Under the pieces are notes generated by a model. That model did not search any database. It was given only the letters and a program-made list of their open reading frames with translations, and was not told the DNA's origin. From positions 258,222 to 322,221 of the forward strand of contig CAKUAI010000001.1 of NCBI GenBank assembly GCA_934636245.1: DNA of 64,000 nucleotides. Reading direction: 5' to 3'. The translations under genes were made by a program, and so were the position numbers. The first letter of the stretch is position 1. Each line of letters opens with the position of its first letter. Below are positions 18,703 through 27,198 of this stretch, in pieces. Source of the stretch: an uncultured Coriobacteriales bacterium (GTDB lineage: Bacteria; Actinomycetota; Coriobacteriia; Coriobacteriales; UMGS124).

Positions 18703-19826
18703 CGAGCGAAGAGAAAAACGAACAGTCGCTTCGCCTGCTTGCGGCGCTGGGCGACATCGACGATCGCTTCGTGATTGAAGCGTCGTGTCCCGAGGCGACG
18801 GGCTCCGTTGGGGAACAATCGGTCGCGAACGAAGACGAAAGAGAGACGAAGCTGTCGCAAGAAGGCGATATGCAAAAGGGCGCGGCTGCCGTAAAAGCGC
18901 AGGACGCCGAGGTGCCTGCCAGCGTGTTTGCCGATTCGATGTCGGAAGTCGAAAGGTGCGACGATGTGTCTGCCGGGAAGGCGCCCCGCAGCGCGCCCGC
19001 CGGGAAGGCGTCCGTCAACGCCTCCTCTGGCAAGACGCCAGGCAAAGTCCTGCGTTTCACGCCCCAGCGCGTGCGTGCTTTGGCGGGCGTGGGAATCGCG
19101 GCTTGTCTGCTTGTTGCCGGCGCGATCGTGTTTGCCCGTCCCGAGATGCTCGGCCTCAACAATCCCCGGCCCAGCGAGCCTGCGATGACGCAAGACCAAT
19201 CGAGCGATTCACTGCCCTCCGAAGAGGCAACGCCTGAAGCTGCCATGCCTGAGGATGCTGCAGCCGATAGCGAGGATGCTGGCGTGATGGCGGCGAGCGA
19301 ATCCGCTGTCATGGCGTTTTCCGACGACGGGGGGCAGGGGGCTCCGCTGGCCCGTGCCGTCCAGGATGCCGAGGAGGGCGAGGTCGCGCAGGATTCCGCA
19401 GCAGCATCTGGTGCTATGACGACCCTCGCTAACCCCTGGCAGGAGTGCGCGAGCATGGCGCAGGCGGAGTCGCTTGCGGGGTTCTCGTTTGCCATCGACG
19501 CCGCTGCCTTGCCAGAGGGTTATGGCCCCGAGGCCGCATACATCCAGGTTATTGCAGGCGCCATGCTTGAAGTTGACTACGACGGCGAGCGCGGTGGATC
19601 GGTTTGCCTGCGCAAGGCTGTGGGTACCGACGACGTAAGCGGCGACTACAACAGCTACGATCTCACACAAACGAACCGTATCGCGGGGCAAGACGTGACC
19701 CTGCGCGGGGCAGAAGACGCCTGGTACGTGGCTACCTGGACGCGCGACGGGTATTCCTTTGCGATTGTCTCCACGTCTGCTCTCACAATGTCCCAGGTTG
19801 AGACTCTTGTGGCGGGCTTGAGGTAA
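18699..19826 (+). CDS. Membrane anti-sigma factor-like protein with DUF4367-type C-terminus
   Basis: A 375-residue single-pass membrane protein. A cytosolic N-terminus of about 125 residues is rich in Glu/Ala/Lys, followed by one membrane helix (VGIAACLLVAGAIVFA). An acidic Ser/Glu/Ala-rich external linker leads to a C-terminal domain (from about 265: FSFAIDAAALPEGYGPEAAYIQVIAGAMLEVDYDG) like DUF4367, common in anti-sigma proteins of Firmicutes and Actinobacteria. It starts at GTG 18699, overlapping the sigma gene. It should hold the sigma factor at the membrane until a signal is received. I see no classical zinc anti-sigma motif, so the binding mode is unclear. Confidence 0.78.
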   Translation: MTSEEKNEQSLRLLAALGDIDDRFVIEASCPEATGSVGEQSVANEDERETKLSQEGDMQKGAAAVKAQDAEVPASVFADSMSEVERCDDVSAGKAPRSAPAGKASVNASSGKTPGKVLRFTPQRVRALAGVGIAACLLVAGAIVFARPEMLGLNNPRPSEPAMTQDQSSDSLPSEEATPEAAMPEDAAADSEDAGVMAASESAVMAFSDDGGQGAPLARAVQDAEEGEVAQDSAAASGAMTTLANPWQECASMAQAESLAGFSFAIDAAALPEGYGPEAAYIQVIAGAMLEVDYDGERGGSVCLRKAVGTDDVSGDYNSYDLTQTNRIAGQDVTLRGAEDAWYVATWTRDGYSFAIVSTSALTMSQVETLVAGLR

Positions 19827-19919
19827 GACTTTCGCCTTGCAAGTGACATGGCGGGCTTTCTTCTCTTGGCAAAAGGGGAGTATCATCGTGCCCAACTTTT
19901 GCCAACAAGGAGGCCTGCC

Positions 19920-21755
19920 ATGTCTGCTGTTGAAAGCCAGTCCCTGCATCCCTTCTGCGCCGTGCCCCTGTGGGAGTGCAATCGCCGACTTGCGCGCGTG
20001 GCGCAAGGCTTGGAGCCGGCGGACCTTGTGATTCGCGACTGCCGTCTTGTTGATGTGTGCACCCGCGAGGTCCTCGAACACACTGACATTGCTATCGCAG
20101 CTGGTAGAGTTGCCTATGTGGGTATTGCTCCCCATACCGCGCAGCACTGCGTGGGGCCTGACACGCGCGTGATCGACGCGGCGGGCGATTATGTGGCGCC
20201 GGGCTTTCTCGACGGGCACATGCATGTCGAGAGCTCCATGGTGGGGCCTTCCGAGTATGCGCGCGCCGTTGTGCCGCACGGTACCGTGGGCGTGTATTAC
20301 GACCCGCATGAGGCATGCAACGTGGCGGGCCTGGCTGCGGTGCAGCAGATGGCGGCCGACGCCGAGCGTGTGCCGCTCAAATTTATGCTTACCACGCCCA
20401 GCTGCGTGCCTGCGGTACCGGGCTTTGAAGACACGGGTTCCGAGGTGGACGCCGCCCAGGTAGAAGAGTCCATGACCTGGCCCTATACGGTGGGCCTGGG
20501 CGAAATGATGAACTACCCTGGCATTCTCACAGGGGCCGACAACCCCGTGGATGAGGTCTGCGCAACCCTGCGGGCGGGCAAGGTCGTGACAGGGCATTAC
20601 TCTGTGCCCGAGTGTGACCGTGGGCTCAACGCCTACATTGCCTCGGGTGTGAGCGCCTGCCATGAGTCGGTGCGCGCCGAGGACGTCGTGGCCAAGACGC
20701 GCCTGGGCATGTACGCTCAGATTCGCCAAGGTTCTGCCTGGCACAACCTGCACGATCTTGCCCCTGCCATCGTTGGGCGCGATATCGACACGCGCTTCTG
20801 CTGTCTTGTGACCGACGATTGTCATCCTGAGACCCTGCTCTTGCACGGCCATCTCGACGATGTGCTGCGCTTGGCGGTGAAGGAGGGAATCGATCCCGTC
20901 GAGGCCATCCAGATGGTCACCATCAACACCGCTACGTGCTTTCAGATGCAGGCCGACCTGGGCAGCATCGCGCCTGGCAAGTGTGCTGATTTGACCTTTA
21001 TCGAAGATCTCAAGGATTTTCGCGTGAAGCGGACGGTCATTGACGGCTGCATTGTCGCCGAGGACGGTCGTCCCTTGTTCAATCCCGGACCGTTTGACTG
21101 GCCCGATTGGATGACGCGCACCATGCGCCTGGGCGAGCAGATCGGCCAGGAGACGTTCCGCGTCCCGGCGGCCGATTCCCAAGCCTCGACCGCACTTGTG
21201 CGTGCCATTCGCCTGCGCGGCGGCGACACCATCGCCTACGAGGAGCATGTGGAGGTGCCCGTGTGCGACGGGGCACTGCAGGCTGACCCTGCCTGCGACA
21301 TCCTCAAGGCGATCGTGTTCGAGCGCCATCATGCCAGCGGCACACATGCCGCGGGATTTGTGTGCGGACTGGGCATCCATGGTGCGTTCGCCCAGACGGT
21401 TGCCCACGACGCCCACAACCTGCTTGTGGTGGGCGACAACGACGCCGACATGGCGCTTGCGGCAAACGCCCTCGTAGAATGCGGCGGTGGCGCGGTTGCT
21501 GTGGTGGACGGCGAGATTGTCGCGAAGGTTGCGCTGGGGGTGTGCGGCCTCATGAGCACGGGCGAGGTGAGCGAGGTGGCAAGTCAGGTGCTCCGCATGC
21601 AGCAGGCCTGGGCCGACATGGGGTGCAAGATGCCCTCGCCGTTCATGACGCTGGGCCTGCTCAGCCTCGCCTGCATCCCGGAGCTTCGCCTCACCAACCG
21701 CGGCTACGTCGACTGCACCCAGTTCAAATTCGTCCCACTCGAGGTGGGGGAGTAG
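19920..21755 (+). CDS. ade: Adenine deaminase
   Basis: A 611-residue metal-dependent amidohydrolase. GFLDGHMHVESSMVGPSEYARAVVPHG is the Ade-type metal-binding segment. TDDCHPETLLLHGHLDDVLRLAVKEG and INTATCF fit the same family, and the C-terminal adenine-deaminase domain is present (VGDNDADMALAANALVECGGG, PFMTLGLLSLACIPELRLTNRGYVD). It converts adenine to hypoxanthine and ammonia in purine salvage, in the cytosol, using Mn or Fe. ATG 19920 has AAGGAGGCCTGCC upstream. It is slightly longer at the N-terminus than typical. It appears to be a single-gene unit. Confidence 0.92.
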   Translation: MSAVESQSLHPFCAVPLWECNRRLARVAQGLEPADLVIRDCRLVDVCTREVLEHTDIAIAAGRVAYVGIAPHTAQHCVGPDTRVIDAAGDYVAPGFLDGHMHVESSMVGPSEYARAVVPHGTVGVYYDPHEACNVAGLAAVQQMAADAERVPLKFMLTTPSCVPAVPGFEDTGSEVDAAQVEESMTWPYTVGLGEMMNYPGILTGADNPVDEVCATLRAGKVVTGHYSVPECDRGLNAYIASGVSACHESVRAEDVVAKTRLGMYAQIRQGSAWHNLHDLAPAIVGRDIDTRFCCLVTDDCHPETLLLHGHLDDVLRLAVKEGIDPVEAIQMVTINTATCFQMQADLGSIAPGKCADLTFIEDLKDFRVKRTVIDGCIVAEDGRPLFNPGPFDWPDWMTRTMRLGEQIGQETFRVPAADSQASTALVRAIRLRGGDTIAYEEHVEVPVCDGALQADPACDILKAIVFERHHASGTHAAGFVCGLGIHGAFAQTVAHDAHNLLVVGDNDADMALAANALVECGGGAVAVVDGEIVAKVALGVCGLMSTGEVSEVASQVLRMQQAWADMGCKMPSPFMTLGLLSLACIPELRLTNRGYVDCTQFKFVPLEVGE

Positions 21756-21902
21756 CGACAAAGGATGCTTGTGCGAGCAGCTAATTGTTGTCCTGACGTA
21801 CTCTTTGCGATTTGTCTGTTGGGCCGCGGTGTCGGGGTATGATGTGACCTGCGTGTTTAATCCCTTACTGTGTAGATGCGGCACATGTATGGAAAGGTGG
21901 GC

Positions 21903-23480
21903 ATGAACATGGGCGTGTATCTCAATCCTGGCAACCAGGCCATGGCCATCGACCGCCGGGCTCGCATCTACGTGGACAAGAGCGGCCTCATCACTCATCT
22001 CAACGATCGGGTGTTTGCTGGCGGCGATCGATATGTTTGCGTCAGCCGTCCTCGGCGTTTCGGAAAGACCATGGCGGCAAGTATGCTGTGCGCATACTAC
22101 CAGCGTGGCATCGATTCCCATAGCCTGTTTGACGACCTCGCTGTTGCCCAGGGCCCCACATACGCCGCGCACCTCAATGCCTATGACGTGGTGTATCTCG
22201 ACATGCGTCAGTTTCTTGGAGAGGCGGGCTGTGCCGCCGCCGTTCCGGCTCTCGTCACGAGTAAATTGGTTTCTGAGCTGGCCAAAGCGTTTCCTGGCGC
22301 AGTCGAGCCGGGTCATGGCAGCTTATTCGAGGCTTTCTCTCTTGCTGCTGCCTCCGAGCCTGGTCATCCGGGCTTTGTCTTTGTTATCGACGAATGGGAT
22401 GCGGTGTTTCGCGAGGCCCAGCATGACGTTGCCGCCCAGGAGGCATTCATCGGATTCCTGCGCGACCTGCTCAAGGACAAGCCCTACGTCGCACTTGCCT
22501 ATATGACGGGCATTCTTCCCATCAAAAAATATGGCACTCATTCGGTGCTCAACATGTTTGACGAGCTCTCTATGACGGCTCCGGGTGATTTGGCCTCGTA
22601 TTTCGGCTTCACTGAAGACGAGACGCGCGCATTGTGCGATGTGTGGAACATGGACTTTTCCGAGGTCAAACGCTGGTACGACGGCTATCTGCTGAGCGGT
22701 ATGCATATGTATAGCCCACGCTCGGTGGCGCTGGCCCTCGCAAAGGGGCGTTGCTCGGATTATTGGACCTCCACGGAGACATACGAGGCGCTGCAGACCT
22801 ACATCGACCTTGATTTTGACGGGTTGAGGCAGGCTGTGGTTTCAATGTTGGCCGATGAGCCCCAGAAGCTCGACACCACGACCTTTGCCAACGACATGAC
22901 AACGTTCAAGCGCAAAGACGACGTGCTCACTCTCTTGGTTCATCTCGGCTACCTTGGGTATGACGAGCAGGTAGAGTTGGCGTTTATCCCCAATGAGGAA
23001 ATCCGCCGCCAGTATGTATCTGCCCTGGTAACGGGAAAGAGAACGCAGCTTGCCCACCTCATACAGAATTCCGACCATCTGCTGCAGGCGACTCTCGCCG
23101 GAGATGCCGAGCAGGTTGCCCGTGCGCTTGAGGAAGCGCATGACTCGGCGGCTGCGCCGCTCTTTTACAATAACGAACAGGCTTTGCGTGCGGCAGTCAA
23201 GCTCGCCTACATCTCGGCTGTCGACGAGTACGTTACTATCGAGGAGCTTCCCAGCGGTAAAGGCTTTGCCGACGTTGTGTATATCCCAAAGCCTTCATCG
23301 CAGCTTCCGGCCTTGCTAGTCGAGCTCAAGTGGAATAAACCTGTTGACGGTGCTGTTGAGCAGGTCAAGCAGCGTGATTACCCCCAGGTTCTGCGCAACT
23401 GGGGCGGTCCAGTCCTACTCGTTGGCATCTCGTATGATGAGAAGACGAAACGACATGAGGCGTGCATTGAACGCGTGTGA
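21903..23480 (+). CDS. AAA-ATPase-like/PD-(D/E)XK nuclease-like protein, copy 1
   Basis: A 525-residue protein of the AAA-ATPase_like (DUF1703-linked) family. The N-terminal part has IYVDKSGLITHLN and the Walker A variant SRPRRFGKTMAASML. A Walker B-like FVFVIDEWDAVF follows, then the family motif KRWYDGYLLSG. The C-terminus has a PD-(D/E)XK-like core (DVVYIPKP, LPALLVELKWN). ATG 21903 with GGAAAGGTGGGC upstream is preferred over the ATG at 21876. These proteins are numerous in gut bacteria and their function is unknown; defence or selfish-element roles have been proposed but are unproven. A divergent second copy is at 46293. Confidence 0.82.
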   Translation: MNMGVYLNPGNQAMAIDRRARIYVDKSGLITHLNDRVFAGGDRYVCVSRPRRFGKTMAASMLCAYYQRGIDSHSLFDDLAVAQGPTYAAHLNAYDVVYLDMRQFLGEAGCAAAVPALVTSKLVSELAKAFPGAVEPGHGSLFEAFSLAAASEPGHPGFVFVIDEWDAVFREAQHDVAAQEAFIGFLRDLLKDKPYVALAYMTGILPIKKYGTHSVLNMFDELSMTAPGDLASYFGFTEDETRALCDVWNMDFSEVKRWYDGYLLSGMHMYSPRSVALALAKGRCSDYWTSTETYEALQTYIDLDFDGLRQAVVSMLADEPQKLDTTTFANDMTTFKRKDDVLTLLVHLGYLGYDEQVELAFIPNEEIRRQYVSALVTGKRTQLAHLIQNSDHLLQATLAGDAEQVARALEEAHDSAAAPLFYNNEQALRAAVKLAYISAVDEYVTIEELPSGKGFADVVYIPKPSSQLPALLVELKWNKPVDGAVEQVKQRDYPQVLRNWGGPVLLVGISYDEKTKRHEACIERV

Positions 23481-24039
23481 TTTGAATTACGATGGGACGA
23501 CGCTTACCTGCTCCGACTTCGATGAGATGGCGGCTATGGAGGCGCGTTTTTATGGCGAGGACCTCATCACGCCTGCTGAGGAGTCGTGGCATTGGTACGA
23601 ACGCTATCCGTTTACCATTGTTGCTGCGCGAGGAGAGCGGGGAGAGATTGCAGGGTTCGTCAACCTGTTTCCGGTGAACGAGAGCGTGCATGCGGCTATT
23701 CTCGACGGTGCCTTCAACGACGCGAATCTCACGACGGACGAGGTGGTCGACCCTTGGGCGCAGGGGGCTGACCCCGAGCCACTGCATATGTTCCTCAGCT
23801 GCGTTGTGGTCGATGTACCCTGGCAGGGCAGCGGCCTGGCGTACCGCCTTGTTGCCCAAGCGGCCGCGCAGTATGCCGACTTCGCTGCTCGCATCGCTGA
23901 CGTCACCATCGACACGGCAACTCCCGACGGTGCCGGCCTTGCCCGCAACCTGGGCTTCACCTCTGCCTGCCTCTCCGACCATGGCACTCAAATATGGCAA
24001 TCTAACTGGGAGAATTTCCTCGCGCACATCCGATGCTAA
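23455..24039 (+). CDS. GNAT-family N-acetyltransferase-like protein
   Basis: About 194 residues. FTIVAARGERGEIAGFVNLFPVNE and MFLSCVVVDVPWQGSGLAYRLVAQAAAQYADF fit the central strands and acetyl-CoA loop (Q-G-S-G-L-A) of GNAT enzymes. The C-terminal TPDGAGLARNLGFTSAC matches the usual ending. The substrate is unknown. The start is uncertain: ATG 23455 lies within the end of the preceding gene and lacks a clear ribosome-binding site, so translation is probably coupled. Confidence 0.72.
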   Translation: MRRALNACDLNYDGTTLTCSDFDEMAAMEARFYGEDLITPAEESWHWYERYPFTIVAARGERGEIAGFVNLFPVNESVHAAILDGAFNDANLTTDEVVDPWAQGADPEPLHMFLSCVVVDVPWQGSGLAYRLVAQAAAQYADFAARIADVTIDTATPDGAGLARNLGFTSACLSDHGTQIWQSNWENFLAHIRC

Positions 24040-24177
24040 GGGAGGATGCAACCTTCTGTTCAGGGCACTGAACGTTCGGTTACCCCTCAAACCATTGAAG
24101 CCCCGCCTGCCCGAGCGCTAGAGTCTGTCTTGTCCCACGGGGGATGAACGACTTGGTTCGAGTGTTAGGGGAACACT

Positions 24178-25911
24178 ATGGAACTGAACCGCCGCTCTTT
24201 CATTACCGGTACTGTTGCTGCCGCCGTTACCGCCGGCACGGCCGCCACCGCCTTGGCCGATATCGAAGGCGCCAAGAGCGAGCCTGTCGAGACTGGTGCC
24301 GCATGGCTCGAGTACCCCGGCGACATCACTCCCGATGACGAAAAAGAGACCGATGTTCTTGTAATTGGCTGTGGTTTTGCCGGTTCGGTTGCTGCTGTTT
24401 CCGCAGCTGAGAAGGGTGCTCAGGTGACCGTGGTCGAGAAGGCAAGCCAGCCTTCTGGACGCGGTGCCCACATTACGGCATTTGGTTCCAAGATTATCCA
24501 GGGCATCCTCGACGAGGGCTACATAACCGAGGATCAGATGGATTACGCACAGATTGTGCGCAACTGGATTCGTTGGAGCCAGGGTCGTCTCAACGAGCGT
24601 CACCTGTGGAAGTTTGCCCATAAGTCGGGCGCTTGCATGGATTGGCTGCAAGACAAGCTTGAGGAGCAGGGCCTGCACGGCACGCTGTGGTGCGACTTCT
24701 TCAAGGGCCCGGATTACACCGAGTGGCCCGTTACCCACTTCTTCTATGACGACACCACCGACTTTGTGTATCTCAACGGCGTGTCGCACGGCTTGGGCAT
24801 GGACATCATTCTCCCTGCTCTGAAGACCATCGGCGAGGGCATGGGCGTCGACTACATGTTTGACACCCAGGCATTGCGCCTCGTGCGTCCCGGCAATGAG
24901 GGTGCGGTAACCGGTGCCATTGTCCAGAACGAGGACGGCACCTACACGCAGATCAATGCCCAGACCGTCATCCTGGCAGCCGGCGACTATTCGGCCGATA
25001 CCGACATGATGAACACGTACAACCCTTGGGCGCTCAAGGCGGCCGACGAGCGCCTCTACATTCCGCAGTGGGTCAACACGGGCGATATGCACAAGGCTGC
25101 ACTCTGGATTGGTGCGGCCATGCAGAAGAACGATTCGCATGCCGCATGCATGCACCTGGAGTCTGGCGCTCAGAGCTACAACTTCCTCCATGTAAACGGC
25201 AAGGGCGAGCGTTTCATGAACGAGGACGTGAACACGCAGTCCAAGTCTTCGGGCAAGGCCCTGTGGGGAGATAAGCGCGCGTTTACCATCTACGATGCCC
25301 ATGGCCTCGAAAAGCTTGGCAAGCAGTGCGAGGACGGCCTGGCTGGCGGCATCTCCAATGGTCAGCAGTATCGTCGCTTCGGCACTCCGTTTGACTTTGA
25401 TGTTGAGAACAAGCTGCTCCAGGCCAAGATCGACGACGGCAACATCGTTGTGGCCGATACTCTGGAGGAGCTCGCAGAAAAGATGAACGTGCCTGCCGAC
25501 ACCTTCATCGCTACCGTTCAGCGCTATAACGACCTGGTCGATCTGGGTGAGGACCTCGATTATGGCAAGCGCGCCGAAATCATGATCAAGGTTGAGGAAC
25601 CGCCCTTCTATGCCGGCGCTCTCAAGGCCACGCTTCTTTCCGCCTCCGGTGGCCTGCATTGCGATGAGACCTGCCATGTGCTCGACGCCAATGACGAGGT
25701 CATCCCTGGCCTGCTCGTTTGCGGCACCAACGCCGGTGACTTCCACGGCTCGGGCGACTATCCCACCATTTGCCCCGGCATCAACCACGGTCGTTGCCTT
25801 ACCTTTGGTCGCATTGCGGGTATCGAGGCAGCTGGCGGCACCGACGATGAGATTGCCGATTACGACCTCACAATGCCTGCCGGTGGAGGCATTGGCCGTT
25901 CGACCCTGTAG
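24178..25911 (+). CDS. Tat-exported FAD-dependent reductase (fumarate reductase flavoprotein-like)
   Basis: A 577-residue flavoprotein. It begins MELNRRSFITGTVAAAV with an Ala-rich signal ending near ALADI, a twin-arginine export signal. The FAD-binding dinucleotide motif VLVIGCGFAGSVAAVSAAEKGAQVTVVEKA is near residue 60, and a C-terminal FAD segment reads GLLVCGTNAGDFHGSGDYPTICPGINHG. The family (FAD_binding_2, related to FrdA, UrdA and ketosteroid dehydrogenases) reduces activated C=C bonds or similar acceptors outside the cell. There is no fused FMN or heme domain, so the electron donor must be a separate protein, not encoded beside it. It is followed by its own terminator and converges on a LysR gene. 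The substrate is unknown. Confidence 0.88.
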   Translation: MELNRRSFITGTVAAAVTAGTAATALADIEGAKSEPVETGAAWLEYPGDITPDDEKETDVLVIGCGFAGSVAAVSAAEKGAQVTVVEKASQPSGRGAHITAFGSKIIQGILDEGYITEDQMDYAQIVRNWIRWSQGRLNERHLWKFAHKSGACMDWLQDKLEEQGLHGTLWCDFFKGPDYTEWPVTHFFYDDTTDFVYLNGVSHGLGMDIILPALKTIGEGMGVDYMFDTQALRLVRPGNEGAVTGAIVQNEDGTYTQINAQTVILAAGDYSADTDMMNTYNPWALKAADERLYIPQWVNTGDMHKAALWIGAAMQKNDSHAACMHLESGAQSYNFLHVNGKGERFMNEDVNTQSKSSGKALWGDKRAFTIYDAHGLEKLGKQCEDGLAGGISNGQQYRRFGTPFDFDVENKLLQAKIDDGNIVVADTLEELAEKMNVPADTFIATVQRYNDLVDLGEDLDYGKRAEIMIKVEEPPFYAGALKATLLSASGGLHCDETCHVLDANDEVIPGLLVCGTNAGDFHGSGDYPTICPGINHGRCLTFGRIAGIEAAGGTDDEIADYDLTMPAGGGIGRSTL

Positions 25912-25942
25912 GGATTGCTGGTCAAAAGAGCTTGTTTAAATT

Positions 25943-25970
25943 GGGGCGCCCGAATCACCGGGTGCCCCTT
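25943..25970 (+). terminator. Terminator after the flavoprotein at 24178
   Basis: GGGGCGCCCG and CGGGTGCCCC (one mismatch in the arms) around a short loop, then TTTGC. Confidence 0.65.
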
Positions 25971-25986
25971 TGCATGGCTGGGTGAA

Positions 25987-26931
25987 TCACCTTGCGGCTT
26001 CAGTCTCGTTCAATGTGTTCCCCGCCAGATTGCGAGCCGCCGCGCGGCACCAGTTCCAGAAAAGCGTTTCAGCCTCGCCTAGCACATGGGTGACAAGCCG
26101 CTCGATGCCAAAGCCCCAAAAAAGCCCATCTGCTGGCAGTGCTAGTATCTCGGTATTTGATTTGAAAACAGGCAGGTCAACAAGGGTTCCGTTGGCAAAG
26201 CCCAGCCCGCGTCCTTCAAGGACATATCCATAGAGCTGGAAGATTTCGCTCATGTCAAAGACATGCCCCAGCTCACAGCCCTCGGCATTCATAAACTCGC
26301 GAAGTTGCTCAAAACACTTGAACCCGGTGCCTGGAATGGCGATATCACGTCCTGCGAGGTCAGACGCATGCAGCTTCCCATCACGTGCAAGCACTGTTTC
26401 GGCGAGCGGGTCGTCGGCCCTTATCCAGAAGTACACAGGAGAACGGTACAGCTGTATTCCTTCGCAGCCGCTGGTAATGGGAGAGACGCAGAGGGCTATG
26501 TCATATTTGTCCTCGACAAGCCCCTGCTCGCATAGGGAGTCATTGGATTCCCAGTAAGGAACATCGATGTTGGGGTATGCCTGCGCGAAGCTTTCAAGAA
26601 GTTCCGGCCCATATGCGCCAAGTACTCCCAAGGAGCAACCAAGGCGTACGGTGTACCGGCTTTCTTTGCGCAACCGTTCGAATGATTCGTTTAGCAGATG
26701 AAGATTTGCCTCGTAAGCTACGGCAAAATCGTACAGTTCGTGCGCAAAAGGAGTGGGTTCAGGTCTTCCTGAGTCGGAGTCGTAGTTGAAGAGCGTTACC
26801 CCTAGCTCGCGCTCAAGATTGCGAATGCCCTTTGTAAGGCCTTGATGCGAGACGGGAACCATTCGGGCCGCCGCAGAAAAGCTGCCCTGCTTGTATGCGA
26901 GCTGGAAGTACCTAAGCTGTTCCGTGTTCAT
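25987..26931 (-). CDS. LysR-family transcriptional regulator
   Basis: A 314-residue regulator. The N-terminal winged helix (MNTEQLRYFQLAYKQGSFSAAARMVPVSHQGLTKGIRNLERELGVTLF) is LysR-like, with VSHQGLTK in place of the more common S-x-x-S-x-x-I. The effector domain follows from about residue 90. ATG 26931 is chosen because the homology starts there. It is convergent with the flavoprotein at 24178 and in the same direction as the flavoprotein at 27199. Either or both may be targets; its own promoter lies in 26932-27109. The paralogue at 60831 has the same style of N-terminus (SAQGLTKAI) and is divergent from a flavoprotein, which supports reductase control. Confidence 0.9.
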   Translation of the reverse strand: MNTEQLRYFQLAYKQGSFSAAARMVPVSHQGLTKGIRNLERELGVTLFNYDSDSGRPEPTPFAHELYDFAVAYEANLHLLNESFERLRKESRYTVRLGCSLGVLGAYGPELLESFAQAYPNIDVPYWESNDSLCEQGLVEDKYDIALCVSPITSGCEGIQLYRSPVYFWIRADDPLAETVLARDGKLHASDLAGRDIAIPGTGFKCFEQLREFMNAEGCELGHVFDMSEIFQLYGYVLEGRGLGFANGTLVDLPVFKSNTEILALPADGLFWGFGIERLVTHVLGEAETLFWNWCRAAARNLAGNTLNETEAAR

Positions 26932-27109
26932 TGCGCACCCAACTTTTCCCCGAAGTGTTGCTGTGCTTTTTGGCGATCGAATACGGTTTCGTGGCCCCCG
27001 CTGTGATAGAGGGCCGTTGTGGGACAGAGTATACCAGCGTGAGCGCTCATTCTGGGAATGCATCTTGGCAAGACCGAGGGTATATGAGGTTTATCTGACA
27101 CCTAAAACG

Positions 27110-27152
27110 CCAAAAGCCCCAGGGCCGCGTGTGTCGTTCGGTCCTGGGGCTT
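27110..27152 (-). terminator. Terminator of the FAD/FMN reductase gene
   Basis: AAGCCCCAGGGCC (27114-27126) pairs with GGTCCTGGGGCTT (27140-27152). On the minus strand it is followed by TTGGCGTTTT. Confidence 0.8.
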
Positions 27153-27198
27153 CGTGCTTGGGAGGAGATTGTTAGGCTACGAGAGCCTGGGATTGCTG

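Noticed and set aside
19209..22316. Very long open frame (over 1000 codons) antisense to adenine deaminase
   Set aside because: It mirrors the codon bias of genuine GC-rich genes on the other strand; its composition is His/Arg/Gly-rich with no domain, and the sense genes are well supported.
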